Part shown: positions 1 to 7,364 of the stretch, piece after piece
Layout: each line of letters opens with the position of its first letter
Position numbering within the stretch: the first letter of the stretch is position 1
Origin: Butyrivibrio sp. WCD3002
GTDB taxonomy: Bacteria > Bacillota > Clostridia > Lachnospirales > Lachnospiraceae
DNA length: 64,000 nt
Direction: 5' to 3'
Assembly (NCBI RefSeq): GCF_000424265.1
Contig: NZ_KE384154.1
Span: forward strand, 94,180-158,179
Position numbers and translations under genes: made by a program
The notes under the pieces: model-generated
Databases searched by the model: none
What the model was told of the DNA's origin: nothing
Seen by the model: the letters and a program-made list of their open reading frames with translations, nothing else

Positions 1-875
1 TGTTTTGCATATATAACAACTCTCCAGTCAGTACCGCTAACCTTGGATGTTACTGAATAGATGGTCTGTCCATCTGCCTTAAATGAGTGAACAGGACCTG
101 TGTCACTTTCACTATCCGCGGCATCAGCACTAACAATGGCACCTATATTGGTAATAAATGCATTGTCTGAAAGTTCGGAAACATTTTTGCCGTTTAATGA
201 AGGATCATCTCTGTATGAAAGAATGATTCCCTGAGGTGTAAGCAACATCGCACCACCGGTTTCATAGAGTTTAATCTGGTTAAGACTTTCCTGAGAGCCT
301 GACAGGAAAAGATCCGCTGCAAAGCATCCCTCACGCCCGTCCTTTAAATGAATGTGTCTGATAACTGTCGCACACAGATCACCTGTTACTGTGTCAAAAT
401 ATGGGACGTCATAAAAGTAGAACCAACTGTTGTCATAGCCTAAAGACTGTGTATACCAGGGCTTTTCAGTGATGCCTTCCATCTGAAAATCAGGCTGGCT
501 TGGATAGATGAAGGTTTCATCGTTTAGCGCAATATAAGCTCCTGTGGGAAGCATTTTATATCTGCCTACAGTTCCTATCATATATTGCATAAGCTCATCG
601 TCGCTGTTATATTGATTCTGCTCAACAGCATCGGCAACACCATTTAGGTAATAGAATGTTGCATTAAGCTCTTTGTTTATCTCACCGGCATCACTTGAAA
701 CCTTATTAGTCAAAGTGGAGTCGATAAGATTCTTGACAAGCCCGTAGCCCATGGCAATCACGATGGTTTCGCTTACCAGAATGCTCAGCACAAGAAGCCC
801 CACAAACAGAATGGACAACCTGACGCTTATAGCCTTTACTTTTTCTTTTTTTCCGGTTTTATCGGTGCTACTCAT
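1..875 (-). CDS. Methyl-accepting chemotaxis protein, N-terminal part (cut by window edge)
   Basis: The frame is open from an ATG at 875, preceded by a GGAGG box, to the left edge, giving 291 codons. The N-terminus is basic (SSTDKTGKKEKVKA), followed by one membrane helix (about residues 17-45) and then an extracellular sensor region with dCache-type features such as FIYPSQPDFQ, EKPWY and GDLCATVIRHI. The second membrane helix, HAMP and signalling domains would lie outside the window, so the chemoreceptor call rests on the sensor fold and the family's usual layout. A Cache-domain histidine kinase or diguanylate cyclase is not excluded. The ligand cannot be told. Confidence 0.7.
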   Translation of the reverse strand, partial: MSSTDKTGKKEKVKAISVRLSILFVGLLVLSILVSETIVIAMGYGLVKNLIDSTLTNKVSSDAGEINKELNATFYYLNGVADAVEQNQYNSDDELMQYMIGTVGRYKMLPTGAYIALNDETFIYPSQPDFQMEGITEKPWYTQSLGYDNSWFYFYDVPYFDTVTGDLCATVIRHIHLKDGREGCFAADLFLSGSQESLNQIKLYETGGAMLLTPQGIILSYRDDPSLNGKNVSELSDNAFITNIGAIVSADAADSESDTGPVHSFKADGQTIYSVTSKVSGTDWRVVIYAK

Positions 876-1022
876 GATCAAATAACCTCCTATCAGTCAA
901 TATGTGTAACGCTACTATTTAGTATAAAATACAATAGTTTACAACATATAAATAATGTCTGTAGGAATTATTAAATATAAGTGATAATTCTATAATTTGG
1001 ACATTTTATGGCATTATAAAAA

Positions 1023-1043
1023 CCAGGCTACTATGAACCTGGC
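1023..1043 (-). terminator. Hairpin terminator on the minus strand
   Basis: The arms CCAGG/CCTGG enclose a nine-base loop, with flanking AA/TT extending the stem. On the minus strand the stem is followed by GTTTTTAT. It ends whatever is transcribed leftward from the repeat and ATPase region, before the chemoreceptor promoter. Confidence 0.5.
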
Positions 1044-1069
1044 TTTTAAAAATATCATTCATATTATGA

Positions 1070-1336
1070 TTTTGCTAATTTGGGACTCTCAACCAAAAAG
1101 TAACCTAAAATGGCATGAAATAATCCCTCATAGGATTACCCAAAAACGAGTGTCAGACGAGTGCCATTTTTTTATGAAATATATGAATCTTTAACAAGTT
1201 TTATGCGAGGTGGAACTCCCGCAAGCGAAGTATTTATGCGGTTTTAGAGAGTTTTATAGATTTTTATGGAGATATATGAAAAAGGCGTTCAAATAACGAT
1301 TCCTAGTTTCATTTTATATTTCTCCTTTTAAAAAGT
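1070..1336 (-). repeat. Direct repeat copy A
   Basis: About 270 bp are shared with 3705-4010, starting at the word ATTAGCAAAA (minus strand) and running to a ribosome-binding site plus start codon (minus strand AAAGGAG then ATGAAACTAGGAATCG). The frame stops two codons later (MKLGIVI). Copy A has two GAGTGYCA words before a run of T, while copy B has five. See the findings for the cassette interpretation. Confidence 0.75.
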
Positions 1337-1518
1337 GCATATTTACTGTGTTTTCAGATTAATACACAAAAGATCTGTCACCAAATCTCACCAAATGGTT
1401 GTTTCTTAATGCTGATTTGCTCAGTATTTATCTAGCTTTTTGCAGGTTGTAGAAATGGTGATGCATTGGTGAAAGCCTTTTGTATATTAACACATTTCTT
1501 TTTATTTCTCTACTATGG

Positions 1519-2808
1519 TTAATAATCCAGACTATCTTCATTAAGTAAGAAATCAAACAATCCCATTATTGTTATTCCCTGCTCATTTCTCCACACCGAA
1601 GAATTTCCACTAGTAATAATTATCTTCTTAAAAGAATCCGGTATTTTAATGAGTGATGCTTGTTCCTGGTCTATCTTTTCCTGATTTGGTAATTCAAATG
1701 CAGACTGAATATAATACCGCTTGCTACCTTGATTAACCACAAAATCAACTTCTAATTGTTTGCGCACTTTTTTCCCATCTTCACTAACACGGATTTCTAC
1801 CACACCTACATCAACTTTATAACCTCTATAAATCAATTCATTGTATATAGCGTTCTCCATTAAGTGCGTTTCTTCAAATTGGCGGAAATTTAAAAGAGCA
1901 TTTCTTAATCCAATATCTGTATAATAATATTTTGATGGTGTGCCTATATATTTGCGCCCTTTTATATCATATCTTTCACCCTTTTGAATAACAAAACTTT
2001 CCGTAAGATATTTTAAATAATTCGATATTGTAGGCATTGAAATTGACTTATCGCCATTACTATTAAATGTATCCGATATTTTTTGAGCATTGGTAAGTGA
2101 GCCAACCGCTGAAGCAATAACCTTCATCAAGGTTTCCATACTTGCTGCATCTCGTATTTCATATCTTTCAACTATGTCTCTAATATAAATCTCAGAATTT
2201 AGTCTTTCTAGATATGCTTCTTTAGATTCATTATCTGGCTCTGCCAAAATATGCGGTAATCCACCATAGAATAAATACTCTTGCCATGCATCATATTTAT
2301 CTTTTCCAGCGGCAGGATAATATTCCGAAAACGACAAAGGCGCAATATGTATTTCATCACCACGCCCTCTAAATTCTGTTAAAATATCAGAGGATAAAAA
2401 CTTAGAATTACTTCCTGTAACGTACACATCAACGTTCTTCTTTCTAAGTAATCCATTTAAAACCCCATATAATCTAATTGGAACATCAGGGTTTTTCATT
2501 TCTTCCTTAGTAATCGCATACTGTGCTTCATCAATAAACACATAATATTGCTTGTTTGAATCAGTTATTCTGCTTTTGATATACTCAGATAGCTTTTGAG
2601 GATCGCAGCATTCTACATAGTCATCATCATCTAACGGAACAGATATAATACAATCCTTTGACACACCTTCATTAATAAGATAATCATAGTACAAATTAAA
2701 AAGTAAATATGATTTACCGCATCGTCTAACCCCAGTAATAACCTTAATTAGTCCATTATTTCTTTTATTTATAAGTTTTTTTAAATAATTATCCCTTTTT
2801 ATTTCCAT
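1519..2808 (-). CDS. AAA+ ATPase with C-terminal DUF4143 domain
   Basis: A 429-residue protein of the AAA_14/DUF4143 family. Walker A is GVRRCGKSYLL at about residues 26-36 and Walker B is YVFIDEAQ at about 89-96. A sensor-like VTGSNSKFL lies near 129, and the DUF4143 nuclease-like half starts near 200 with EVDFVV at about 351-356. These proteins are common, often mobile, and of unsettled role; links to defence, toxin-like or replication functions have been suggested but nothing here decides. It lies 14 bp downstream of a small unknown gene. The C-terminal motif GLFDFLLNEDSLDY recurs in a broken fragment at 4263-4370, so a second copy of this family once lay nearby. Confidence 0.85.
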   Translation of the reverse strand: MEIKRDNYLKKLINKRNNGLIKVITGVRRCGKSYLLFNLYYDYLINEGVSKDCIISVPLDDDDYVECCDPQKLSEYIKSRITDSNKQYYVFIDEAQYAITKEEMKNPDVPIRLYGVLNGLLRKKNVDVYVTGSNSKFLSSDILTEFRGRGDEIHIAPLSFSEYYPAAGKDKYDAWQEYLFYGGLPHILAEPDNESKEAYLERLNSEIYIRDIVERYEIRDAASMETLMKVIASAVGSLTNAQKISDTFNSNGDKSISMPTISNYLKYLTESFVIQKGERYDIKGRKYIGTPSKYYYTDIGLRNALLNFRQFEETHLMENAIYNELIYRGYKVDVGVVEIRVSEDGKKVRKQLEVDFVVNQGSKRYYIQSAFELPNQEKIDQEQASLIKIPDSFKKIIITSGNSSVWRNEQGITIMGLFDFLLNEDSLDY

Positions 2809-2822
2809 AAAGAACTCCTATT

Positions 2823-3092
2823 TCAATTTTCCGGTCCAATTACCGCTTTTCTAAAGTATATTACGTTTGAGATATCTTCACAAGTCATATTAAAAAAACG
2901 GAACATATACCGCTTTTCTAAAATAGGATTAGTTTTAAACCGCATAAAAATAGTCCTGTGCTGGCTTTGCGATATATACTCAGAATATTGGTCTATATAT
3001 GTCTTGACTGTTTTTTGAAAAGAGGAGGTAAGTTTAGCAACAAGTCCCATCAAAAGATCATAAAATCTGTAGATTTGTGTCTCATATGCCAC
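2823..3092 (-). CDS. Hypothetical protein, 89 aa
   Basis: I do not recognise the family. The protein is basic and aromatic-rich (MAYETQIYRFYDLL, HRTIFMRFKTNPILEKRY), with no membrane segment or clear motif. The start is well supported by AGGAAGGAG seven bases before the ATG at 3092. Its stop is 14 bp before the ATPase start, so the two are probably co-transcribed. It could be an accessory protein of the ATPase or a remnant of a larger gene. Confidence 0.5.
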   Translation of the reverse strand: MAYETQIYRFYDLLMGLVAKLTSSFQKTVKTYIDQYSEYISQSQHRTIFMRFKTNPILEKRYMFRFFNMTCEDISNVIYFRKAVIGPEN

Positions 3093-3233
3093 TCCTTCCT
3101 AAAAAAGCAATCTGCTCTCTTTACTTCCTAATTAGAAGTACATCACCATAAATATACATTTGCATAATAAATCTACAAAATAATGAAAAAATCTGACAGG
3201 TCGCAAAAATCGTACACTCCCCCTTTATGATTC

Positions 3234-3560
3234 CTATGATAGCAAAATGCCTGTCCATTTATAGGGACAGGCTTTGAGGATTCTCTTTTTCAATTCTATC
3301 AAGAAGAATAACCAATAGTTCATGCAGTCTCTTTTTTTCGTAGGTTTATTTTGATTCACAATTTTTCTAAACTGCTCATAATCAATGTTAATCATGTCAG
3401 CCAACTCACGCGTGGTAATGCCTTTTTTTCCATCTGCATTGATTATTTCTTTCCTTTTCGATTTAACAAACCTTGAAAAAGCCTCTTTATCATAGCCAGC
3501 AACGCACTGTTTTTCACTTATCTTGGTTCCCTTTTGTTCTGATATGTTATTTGTATTCAT
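3234..3560 (-). CDS. Helix-turn-helix protein with an apparently frameshifted C-terminus
   Basis: The start ATG at 3560 has an AGGAGG box. An upstream in-frame extension to 3731 runs through a terminator and is unlikely to be coding. Residues about 28-75 resemble a Cro/C1-type helix-turn-helix (GITTRELADMINIDYEQFRKIVNQNK). After an A7 run (about 3322-3328) the frame gives an unusual tail, MNYWLFFLIELKK, whose last 13 codons are the arms and flank of the hairpin at 3249-3272. The alternative frame gives KRLHELLVILLDRIEKENPQ and stops inside the hairpin loop, which is the normal place for a stop before a terminator. The present 108-residue product is probably damaged. A regulator of the ATPase cassette is possible. 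Confidence 0.5.
   Translation of the reverse strand: MNTNNISEQKGTKISEKQCVAGYDKEAFSRFVKSKRKEIINADGKKGITTRELADMINIDYEQFRKIVNQNKPTKKRDCMNYWLFFLIELKKRILKACPYKWTGILLS
3249..3272 (-). terminator. Hairpin at the end of the HTH gene
   Basis: Perfect 8-bp arms GCCTGTCC/GGACAGGC surround an 8-base loop and are followed on the minus strand by ATTTTGC. It lies inside the last codons of the HTH frame as it now reads, which is the basis for suspecting a frameshift. Confidence 0.45.
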
Positions 3561-3659
3561 ACTTGTATTCCTCCTATTGCTTAGGATTATACATTCATCA
3601 TATCCCTTATCAGCCCGTATTGGAACTATTTTAGTCCCACTTTTGCACAAAAAAAATAA

Positions 3660-3692
3660 CGGCACCACGAAGCTATTAACTTCATGATGCCG
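3660..3692 (-). terminator. Strong minus-strand terminator at the edge of repeat copy B
   Basis: The stem CGGCATCATGAAG/CTTCGTGGTGCCG (13 bp, with mismatches) is followed on the minus strand by TTATTTTTTTT. It separates the HTH promoter from whatever is transcribed through repeat copy B. Repeat copy A has a different hairpin in the equivalent position. Confidence 0.7.
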
Positions 3693-3782
3693 ACCATAAT
3701 TCTTTTTTGCTAATTTGGGACTCTCAACCAAAAAGTTACCAAAAATGACATGAAATAATCTCTCATAGGATTACCCAAAAAT

Positions 3783-3833
3783 GAGTGCCATCGAGTGCCA
3801 TATCGAGTGCCACCCAGTGCCACACGAGTGCCA
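3783..3833. repeat. Five short direct repeats GAGTGCCA
   Basis: The words lie at about 3783, 3793, 3805, 3815 and 3826, one of them CAGTGCCA, at 10-12 bp spacing. That is one helical turn apart on the same face of the DNA. Such helically phased words typically bind a protein cooperatively; the protein is unknown. Copy A has only two. Confidence 0.6.
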
Positions 3834-4088
3834 TTTTTTTATGAAATATATGAATCTATAACAAGTTTTATATGAGTTGAAATTTCCGCGAATGAAGTGT
3901 TTATGCGGTTTTAGAGAGTTTTAAGGATTTTTATGGAGATATATGAAAAAGGTACTCAAATAACGATTCCTAGTTTCATATTTTATATATCTCCTTCTAA
4001 AAATGCTTTATTTAAGCCATTTGTTATCTCAGCTTGTTGTACCAAGCACCACGCCGGACACCATTTATCTATTATGACATAAAAATAG

Positions 4089-4123
4089 TCCTGACACAGC
4101 GAATATATATTACCATGTCAGGA
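4089..4123 (-). terminator. Hairpin in repeat copy B
   Basis: The arms TCCTGACA/TGTCAGGA are followed on the minus strand by CTATTTTTATG. The same hairpin in copy C directly follows the acylphosphatase gene, so its likely original job is a terminator that was copied together with the repeat. Confidence 0.6.
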
Positions 4124-4170
4124 CGGATTTGTAAAAACATGCAGTAATGGACCTAGGGGACAGGGTTTGT

Positions 4171-4489
4171 GGTCCATTATATGGCTCAAAGTTCTGGTGT
4201 TTTAATCTTGTTTATATGAAACTACGCCTAGGGATGCTATTTTTTTATTCAGATACATTCATTTAGATTTCCATGCTATCTGGATTTAGAAGAAAATCAT
4301 AAACACTCATTACCAATATGCCTTCATCATTATAAAGCGGTGCCACAGCATCCTTTACGATAAACGATTCTACCGCAATAAAAAGGATTGCTAAGCATTC
4401 TATTAATGTAAGCAGACTGCCATCTGGTAAGCCCTGTTGCAGTCTTTAGACCCTCCTGCTCCATGATGTCCTGAATTTTACGAACACCA
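4171..4489. other. Gene-poor stretch with two overlapping gene remnants
   Basis: Between repeat copy B and the flavodoxin gene, the only recognisable content is the tail of a DUF4143 ATPase (4263-4370) and a serine recombinase fragment (4333-4506), both on the minus strand in different frames. Positions 4171-4262 show nothing I recognise. Confidence 0.6.
4263..4370 (-). pseudogene. C-terminal remnant of a second DUF4143 AAA ATPase
   Basis: The minus-strand frame ending at the TAA at 4263 reads SFIVKDAVAPLYNDEGILV then MSVYDFLLNPDSMEI. This parallels the end of the intact ATPase (WRNEQGITIMGLFDFLLNEDSLDY) residue by residue. No start or upstream half is present, so this is a relic. It fuses into the recombinase fragment near 4340-4375. 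Confidence 0.7.
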
Positions 4490-4506
4490 TTACTGCTGAT
4501 TAGCCT
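4333..4506 (-). pseudogene. Fragment of a large serine recombinase (recombinase domain)
   Basis: One minus-strand frame reads NGVRKIQDIMEQEGLKTATG, then LTRWQSAYINRMLSNPFYCG, then RIVYRKG before a stop. This matches the typical recombinase-domain pattern of large serine integrases: GVRKIA..LN.EG, T..G, W....I..IL.NP.Y.G. Neither the catalytic resolvase domain nor the C-terminus is present, and the 5' side is cut by the end of the flavodoxin gene. It is evidence of a former mobile element at this spot. Confidence 0.7.
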
Positions 4507-5299
4507 CTATAAGCTCTTTCAGTGTGATATGAACATTTCTGTATCGGGCTTCCGGGTTGGGCTCATTTACTGTGGCAAACTGCAGGGCTTTTGTAGGGCA
4601 GGCCTGGATGCATGCCATACAGTTTATGCAATTCGTGTAATTATAGTCCGGGCGATTGTTTTCCAACCGGATACATCCTCGTGGACAGATACGGCTGCAG
4701 GTACCGCAGCCGACGCAGCGTTCATTTACGCGGTAAAGCGGGAAGGAATACATTGGGCCGGCTTGTTGTTTGAAGTGCATGTAGCCATTATAAAAATCCG
4801 TTTCTTCCTTTGACGCAGCCTGAATATAGTGCTTTTCTGTATCGATGTCAGCTTTGATCAGTGCAAGATGCTCGTCAACTTTCTTTTCACCTTCGATTTG
4901 TCTCTGCTGATCCATATCAAATACTATAATTGCGTTGTCATGCATGATAATGGTATTGATATAATTCGCTTCTTTCCCGATAGATGAAAGAAATTCCTGG
5001 GTACGGCCGGCAACCCCACCGTGATGGCAGCCGTAGGTCACAACCAGATAAAAATATTCTGTTTCAAATTCTGAATCACGGATGAAATCCTTCACCATAG
5101 GCGGGATCTCAAACTCAAAAAGCGGGCAGACAATCCCGATCTTATCGGCAGTATAATGCCGGTTTGTCTTTTTCATTTCCTGGGGAATGCTGACAAGTTC
5201 CTGATCCAGCTGCTTCGCTGCATAGAGACTGTTTCCGGTTGCTGAAAAAAATAAGATCATCTCAGATTTCCTTTCCTTTTCTTTACTTGATGAATACAT
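4490..5299 (-). CDS. EFR1-type flavodoxin/ferredoxin fusion protein
   Basis: A 269-residue soluble protein. Residues about 14-160 form a flavodoxin-like domain starting MILFFSATGNSLYAA, the phosphate-binding T/S-G-N-S loop. Residues about 190-245 carry two 4Fe-4S clusters: CVGCGTCSRICPRGC and CINCMACIQACPTKA. The role is probably low-potential electron transfer; the partner is unknown. The start at 5299 is favoured by GGAGGAG seven bases upstream, although an internal ATG before MILFF is possible. It is divergent from the LysR gene (136-bp gap), the usual arrangement for a target and its regulator. Its 3' end overlaps a serine recombinase relic. Confidence 0.85.
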   Translation of the reverse strand: MYSSSKEKERKSEMILFFSATGNSLYAAKQLDQELVSIPQEMKKTNRHYTADKIGIVCPLFEFEIPPMVKDFIRDSEFETEYFYLVVTYGCHHGGVAGRTQEFLSSIGKEANYINTIIMHDNAIIVFDMDQQRQIEGEKKVDEHLALIKADIDTEKHYIQAASKEETDFYNGYMHFKQQAGPMYSFPLYRVNERCVGCGTCSRICPRGCIRLENNRPDYNYTNCINCMACIQACPTKALQFATVNEPNPEARYRNVHITLKELIEANQQ

Positions 5300-5434
5300 T
5301 ATAACTCCTCCAATGATCCATGCAAAATAACAATTTCAAATAATCTGTCATACAAAATTCAAATATCAGACTGGTGATAAACCGCTCACTTTGCTATACT
5401 TGTATCACTATAGAGAAAGCATGGGGACATATGC

Positions 5435-6295
5435 ATGGATATGATAAGTCTTGAGATCTTTATGATGGCAGCAGAAGAAAGAAATATCACAAAGGCAGCG
5501 AAACTGCTGCATCTGTCTCAGCCAACAGTCTCCAGAAGGATCCAGGAACTGGAAGATGAGCTTGGCCGGCAGCTGTTCTTGAGGACGAACAGATCTGTAA
5601 CTCTGACTGATGAAGGCAGGCAGTTCAGGGAAACAGCATCGGATATACTGAGAATCTACAGAAAAGCAGTTAACCGGGAAAAGGATCAGAAATTTCTAAA
5701 AGGTGATATATACATCGGATCAGGAGAGATCCCGGCTTTTTCAAAGCTTTCGGAACAGATCCGGGACTTCCGCCGCCTACAGCCCGGAATCTGTTTTCAT
5801 ATTCAGTCTGGAAATGCCGAGGAAATCCGTGAGGATGTGGAAAAGGGAGTCCTTGATCTGGGGCTGCTGACCCGATCCGTCAGTACAGAGCTCTTCGAAA
5901 GCCTGGAGTACCCGGGAAAAGCATGCTGGGGTGTTCTAGTAAAGAATGACCATCCTCTTGCATTGCGGGAACAGATCAGAGCCGAAGACCTTGAAAAGGA
6001 ATCCCTGATCATTCCGGAAAACCCGGTATATTACAGGGAATTGACCGGCTGGTTTTCCAAAAGTCCGGACATAGCCGCTGTCTATACCCTGGCACATAAT
6101 GCCATCCAGCTTGTAAAGCAGGGGCTTGGCCCCATGCTGTGCTTCGAAGATCCGGACCTCCTGAGGGAAGGACTCACGTTCGTTGCGATTGCTCCCTGCA
6201 AATGGGCTACGCCTCTGCTGATCTGGAAGAAACGAGAAGCACAGTCAGATGCAGTCAATGCATTTCTGAAATTTATCGAAGAAACAAGGAACTGA
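5435..6295 (+). CDS. LysR-family transcriptional regulator
   Basis: A 286-residue protein. The N-terminal winged helix-turn-helix is clear (NITKAAKLLHLSQPTVSRRI at residues about 17-36, then ELGRQLFLRTNRSVTLTDEG), followed by the periplasmic-binding-like effector domain from about residue 90. It probably controls the divergent flavodoxin/ferredoxin gene. A GGGGA box precedes the ATG. The gene and its divergent partner look more GC-rich than the DNA around them (by eye), in keeping with acquisition between the repeats. The effector is unknown. Confidence 0.9.
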   Translation: MDMISLEIFMMAAEERNITKAAKLLHLSQPTVSRRIQELEDELGRQLFLRTNRSVTLTDEGRQFRETASDILRIYRKAVNREKDQKFLKGDIYIGSGEIPAFSKLSEQIRDFRRLQPGICFHIQSGNAEEIREDVEKGVLDLGLLTRSVSTELFESLEYPGKACWGVLVKNDHPLALREQIRAEDLEKESLIIPENPVYYRELTGWFSKSPDIAAVYTLAHNAIQLVKQGLGPMLCFEDPDLLREGLTFVAIAPCKWATPLLIWKKREAQSDAVNAFLKFIEETRN

Positions 6296-6501
6296 CCTGA
6301 TGCAAGTCATTTATGCATGAGAAAGACTAAGGCCATTCTCTTAAATCCACTTCCAAATTGCTCAATGGTCGAACCTTTAGTAACAACCTTTAACAAGTGG
6401 CTCACCCACCTGTCCTTATGAGGTTAACCACTTGGCCCTCCATCTGCCACAACCCCTGTAAAATCAGGCTTTGAAGGATATTAACGTGAATTACGACATA
6501 T

Positions 6502-6522
6502 CCGTACCAACCGTTGGTACGG
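6502..6522. repeat. Perfect 10-bp inverted repeat
   Basis: CCGTACCAAC, one base, GTTGGTACGG. The short loop and lack of a T run argue for a protein-binding operator or recombination site rather than a terminator. Confidence 0.5.
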
Positions 6523-6834
6523 GCAAATTATGCATTTTCGGATAAGTCGGAATAATATGCATTGTTTCAGGCTCAAAATGAGCGCAAAAAAGCAGCTACC
6601 TCGTTTGAGATAACTGCTCCAAAAATCAAAACCCCGGGTGAAACTATCACTCCTAGGCTTACCAAACTATAAAGGCGTAGGAACGCTTCTATGTACCAAA
6701 TTTGTGCCAGCTATGTACCAGCATTTCCTACTTCACGTGACTTTACGTAAAATTATGTAAAATTAAGATTTGGGAATTGTTAGGAAAAATGAAGATATAT
6801 AACCAGGCGTGACAACACGTGAAATCGACTAGTT

Positions 6835-7040
6835 GCCTCGATTCCTAGTTTCATTTTTTATGTATCTCCTTTTAAAAATGCTTTATTTAAGCCATTTAAT
6901 ATCTCAGCTTGTTATACAGAGTGCCACGACGAGTACCATTTATGTATTACGACATAAAAATAGCCCTGACACAGCGAATATATATTACCATGTCAGGACG
7001 GATTTGTAAAAACGTGTAGTGACAAATGGTCCTAGGGGAC
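6835..7040 (-). repeat. Direct repeat copy C
   Basis: It matches the right part of copy B at high identity, including the hairpin at 6965-6997, the AAGGAGATACAT ribosome binding site and ATGAAACTAGGAATCG. Identity ends exactly after GAATCG; from there copy C has unrelated sequence and its short frame continues for about 24 codons. The sharp end suggests a recombination point at CGATTCCTAG. Confidence 0.7.
6965..6997 (-). terminator. Terminator of the acylphosphatase gene
   Basis: The arms CCTGACA/TGTCAGG lie 48 bp past the acylphosphatase stop and are followed on the minus strand by GCTATTTTTATG. Confidence 0.6.
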
Positions 7041-7044
7041 GGGG

Positions 7045-7335
7045 TCAATACTTTATCTGAAAACTACTTTCATCCTCGGGTGGTATGGTTGCTTTTGTCA
7101 TATCAAGCACTTCTATAAAGCGTCCATCCTTAACCTTCTGAATAAACATATCTATGGTGTCAGGGTCTCCCTGAACCTCCACAGTTACCGAGCCGTTCCA
7201 CTCGTTCTTCACCCATCCTGTAAGTCCGTACATGGTAGCGATGTGGTATGCGGTATATCTAAAGCCAACGCCCTGCACATAACCTTTAAAATTCAGATGG
7301 GCTCTAATTATTTCTGACATAAATTCACGTTCCAT
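7045..7335 (-). CDS. acyP: Acylphosphatase
   Basis: A 96-residue acylphosphatase that hydrolyses carboxyl-phosphate bonds of small acyl phosphates. The signature GYVQGVGFRYTA (about residues 18-29) carries the phosphate-binding loop and catalytic arginine, and GWVKNEWNGSVTVEVQG contains the catalytic asparagine. The usual family length is about 90-100. No strong ribosome binding site distinguishes the start at 7335 from the internal Met at 7320 (MSEIIRAHLNF), which would match the family N-terminus better. It is followed by a terminator inside repeat copy C. Confidence 0.9.
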   Translation of the reverse strand: MEREFMSEIIRAHLNFKGYVQGVGFRYTAYHIATMYGLTGWVKNEWNGSVTVEVQGDPDTIDMFIQKVKDGRFIEVLDMTKATIPPEDESSFQIKY

Positions 7336-7364
7336 TCTTTTGCATATTGGTATAACTGAATATA

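Larger units (their letters stand above)
876..1518. other. Intergenic stretch of 643 bp holding repeat copy A and a terminator
   Basis: No convincing gene is present. The stretch holds a terminator-like hairpin at 1023-1043 and the first copy of a dispersed direct repeat (about 1070-1336). The remaining 180 bp before the ATPase stop at 1519 are AT-rich and show nothing I recognise. A 65-codon open frame at 997-1194 lies inside the repeat and has no ribosome binding site. Confidence 0.6.
3705..4170 (-). repeat. Direct repeat copy B (longest copy)
   Basis: The left part (3705-4010) matches copy A and the right part (about 3965-4165) matches copy C at 6835-7040, so B bridges the two. It holds five GAGTGCCA/CAGTGCCA words at 3783-3833, an RBS with a seven-codon open frame starting ATGAAACTAGG (minus), and a hairpin at 4089-4123. 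Nothing else in it looks coding. Confidence 0.75.
6296..7044. other. Intergenic stretch of 749 bp with palindromes and repeat copy C
   Basis: No gene is seen. The stretch holds a perfect inverted repeat at 6502-6522, a hairpin GCAGCTACCTC/GAGATAACTGC with flanking A and T runs near 6593-6625, two copies of CTATGTACCA at 6689-6698 and 6711-6720, and repeat copy C from about 6835. The two 10-bp direct repeats and the TACC-containing palindrome look like protein-binding sites of a lost element. Confidence 0.5.

Noticed and set aside
997-1194. 65-codon gene inside repeat copy A
   Set aside because: No ribosome binding site, no family resemblance, and it lies in non-coding repeat sequence; the same frame is not kept in copy B.
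3561-3731. N-terminal extension of the HTH protein
   Set aside because: It would cross a strong terminator and the repeat edge; the internal ATG at 3560 has a clear AGGAGG box.
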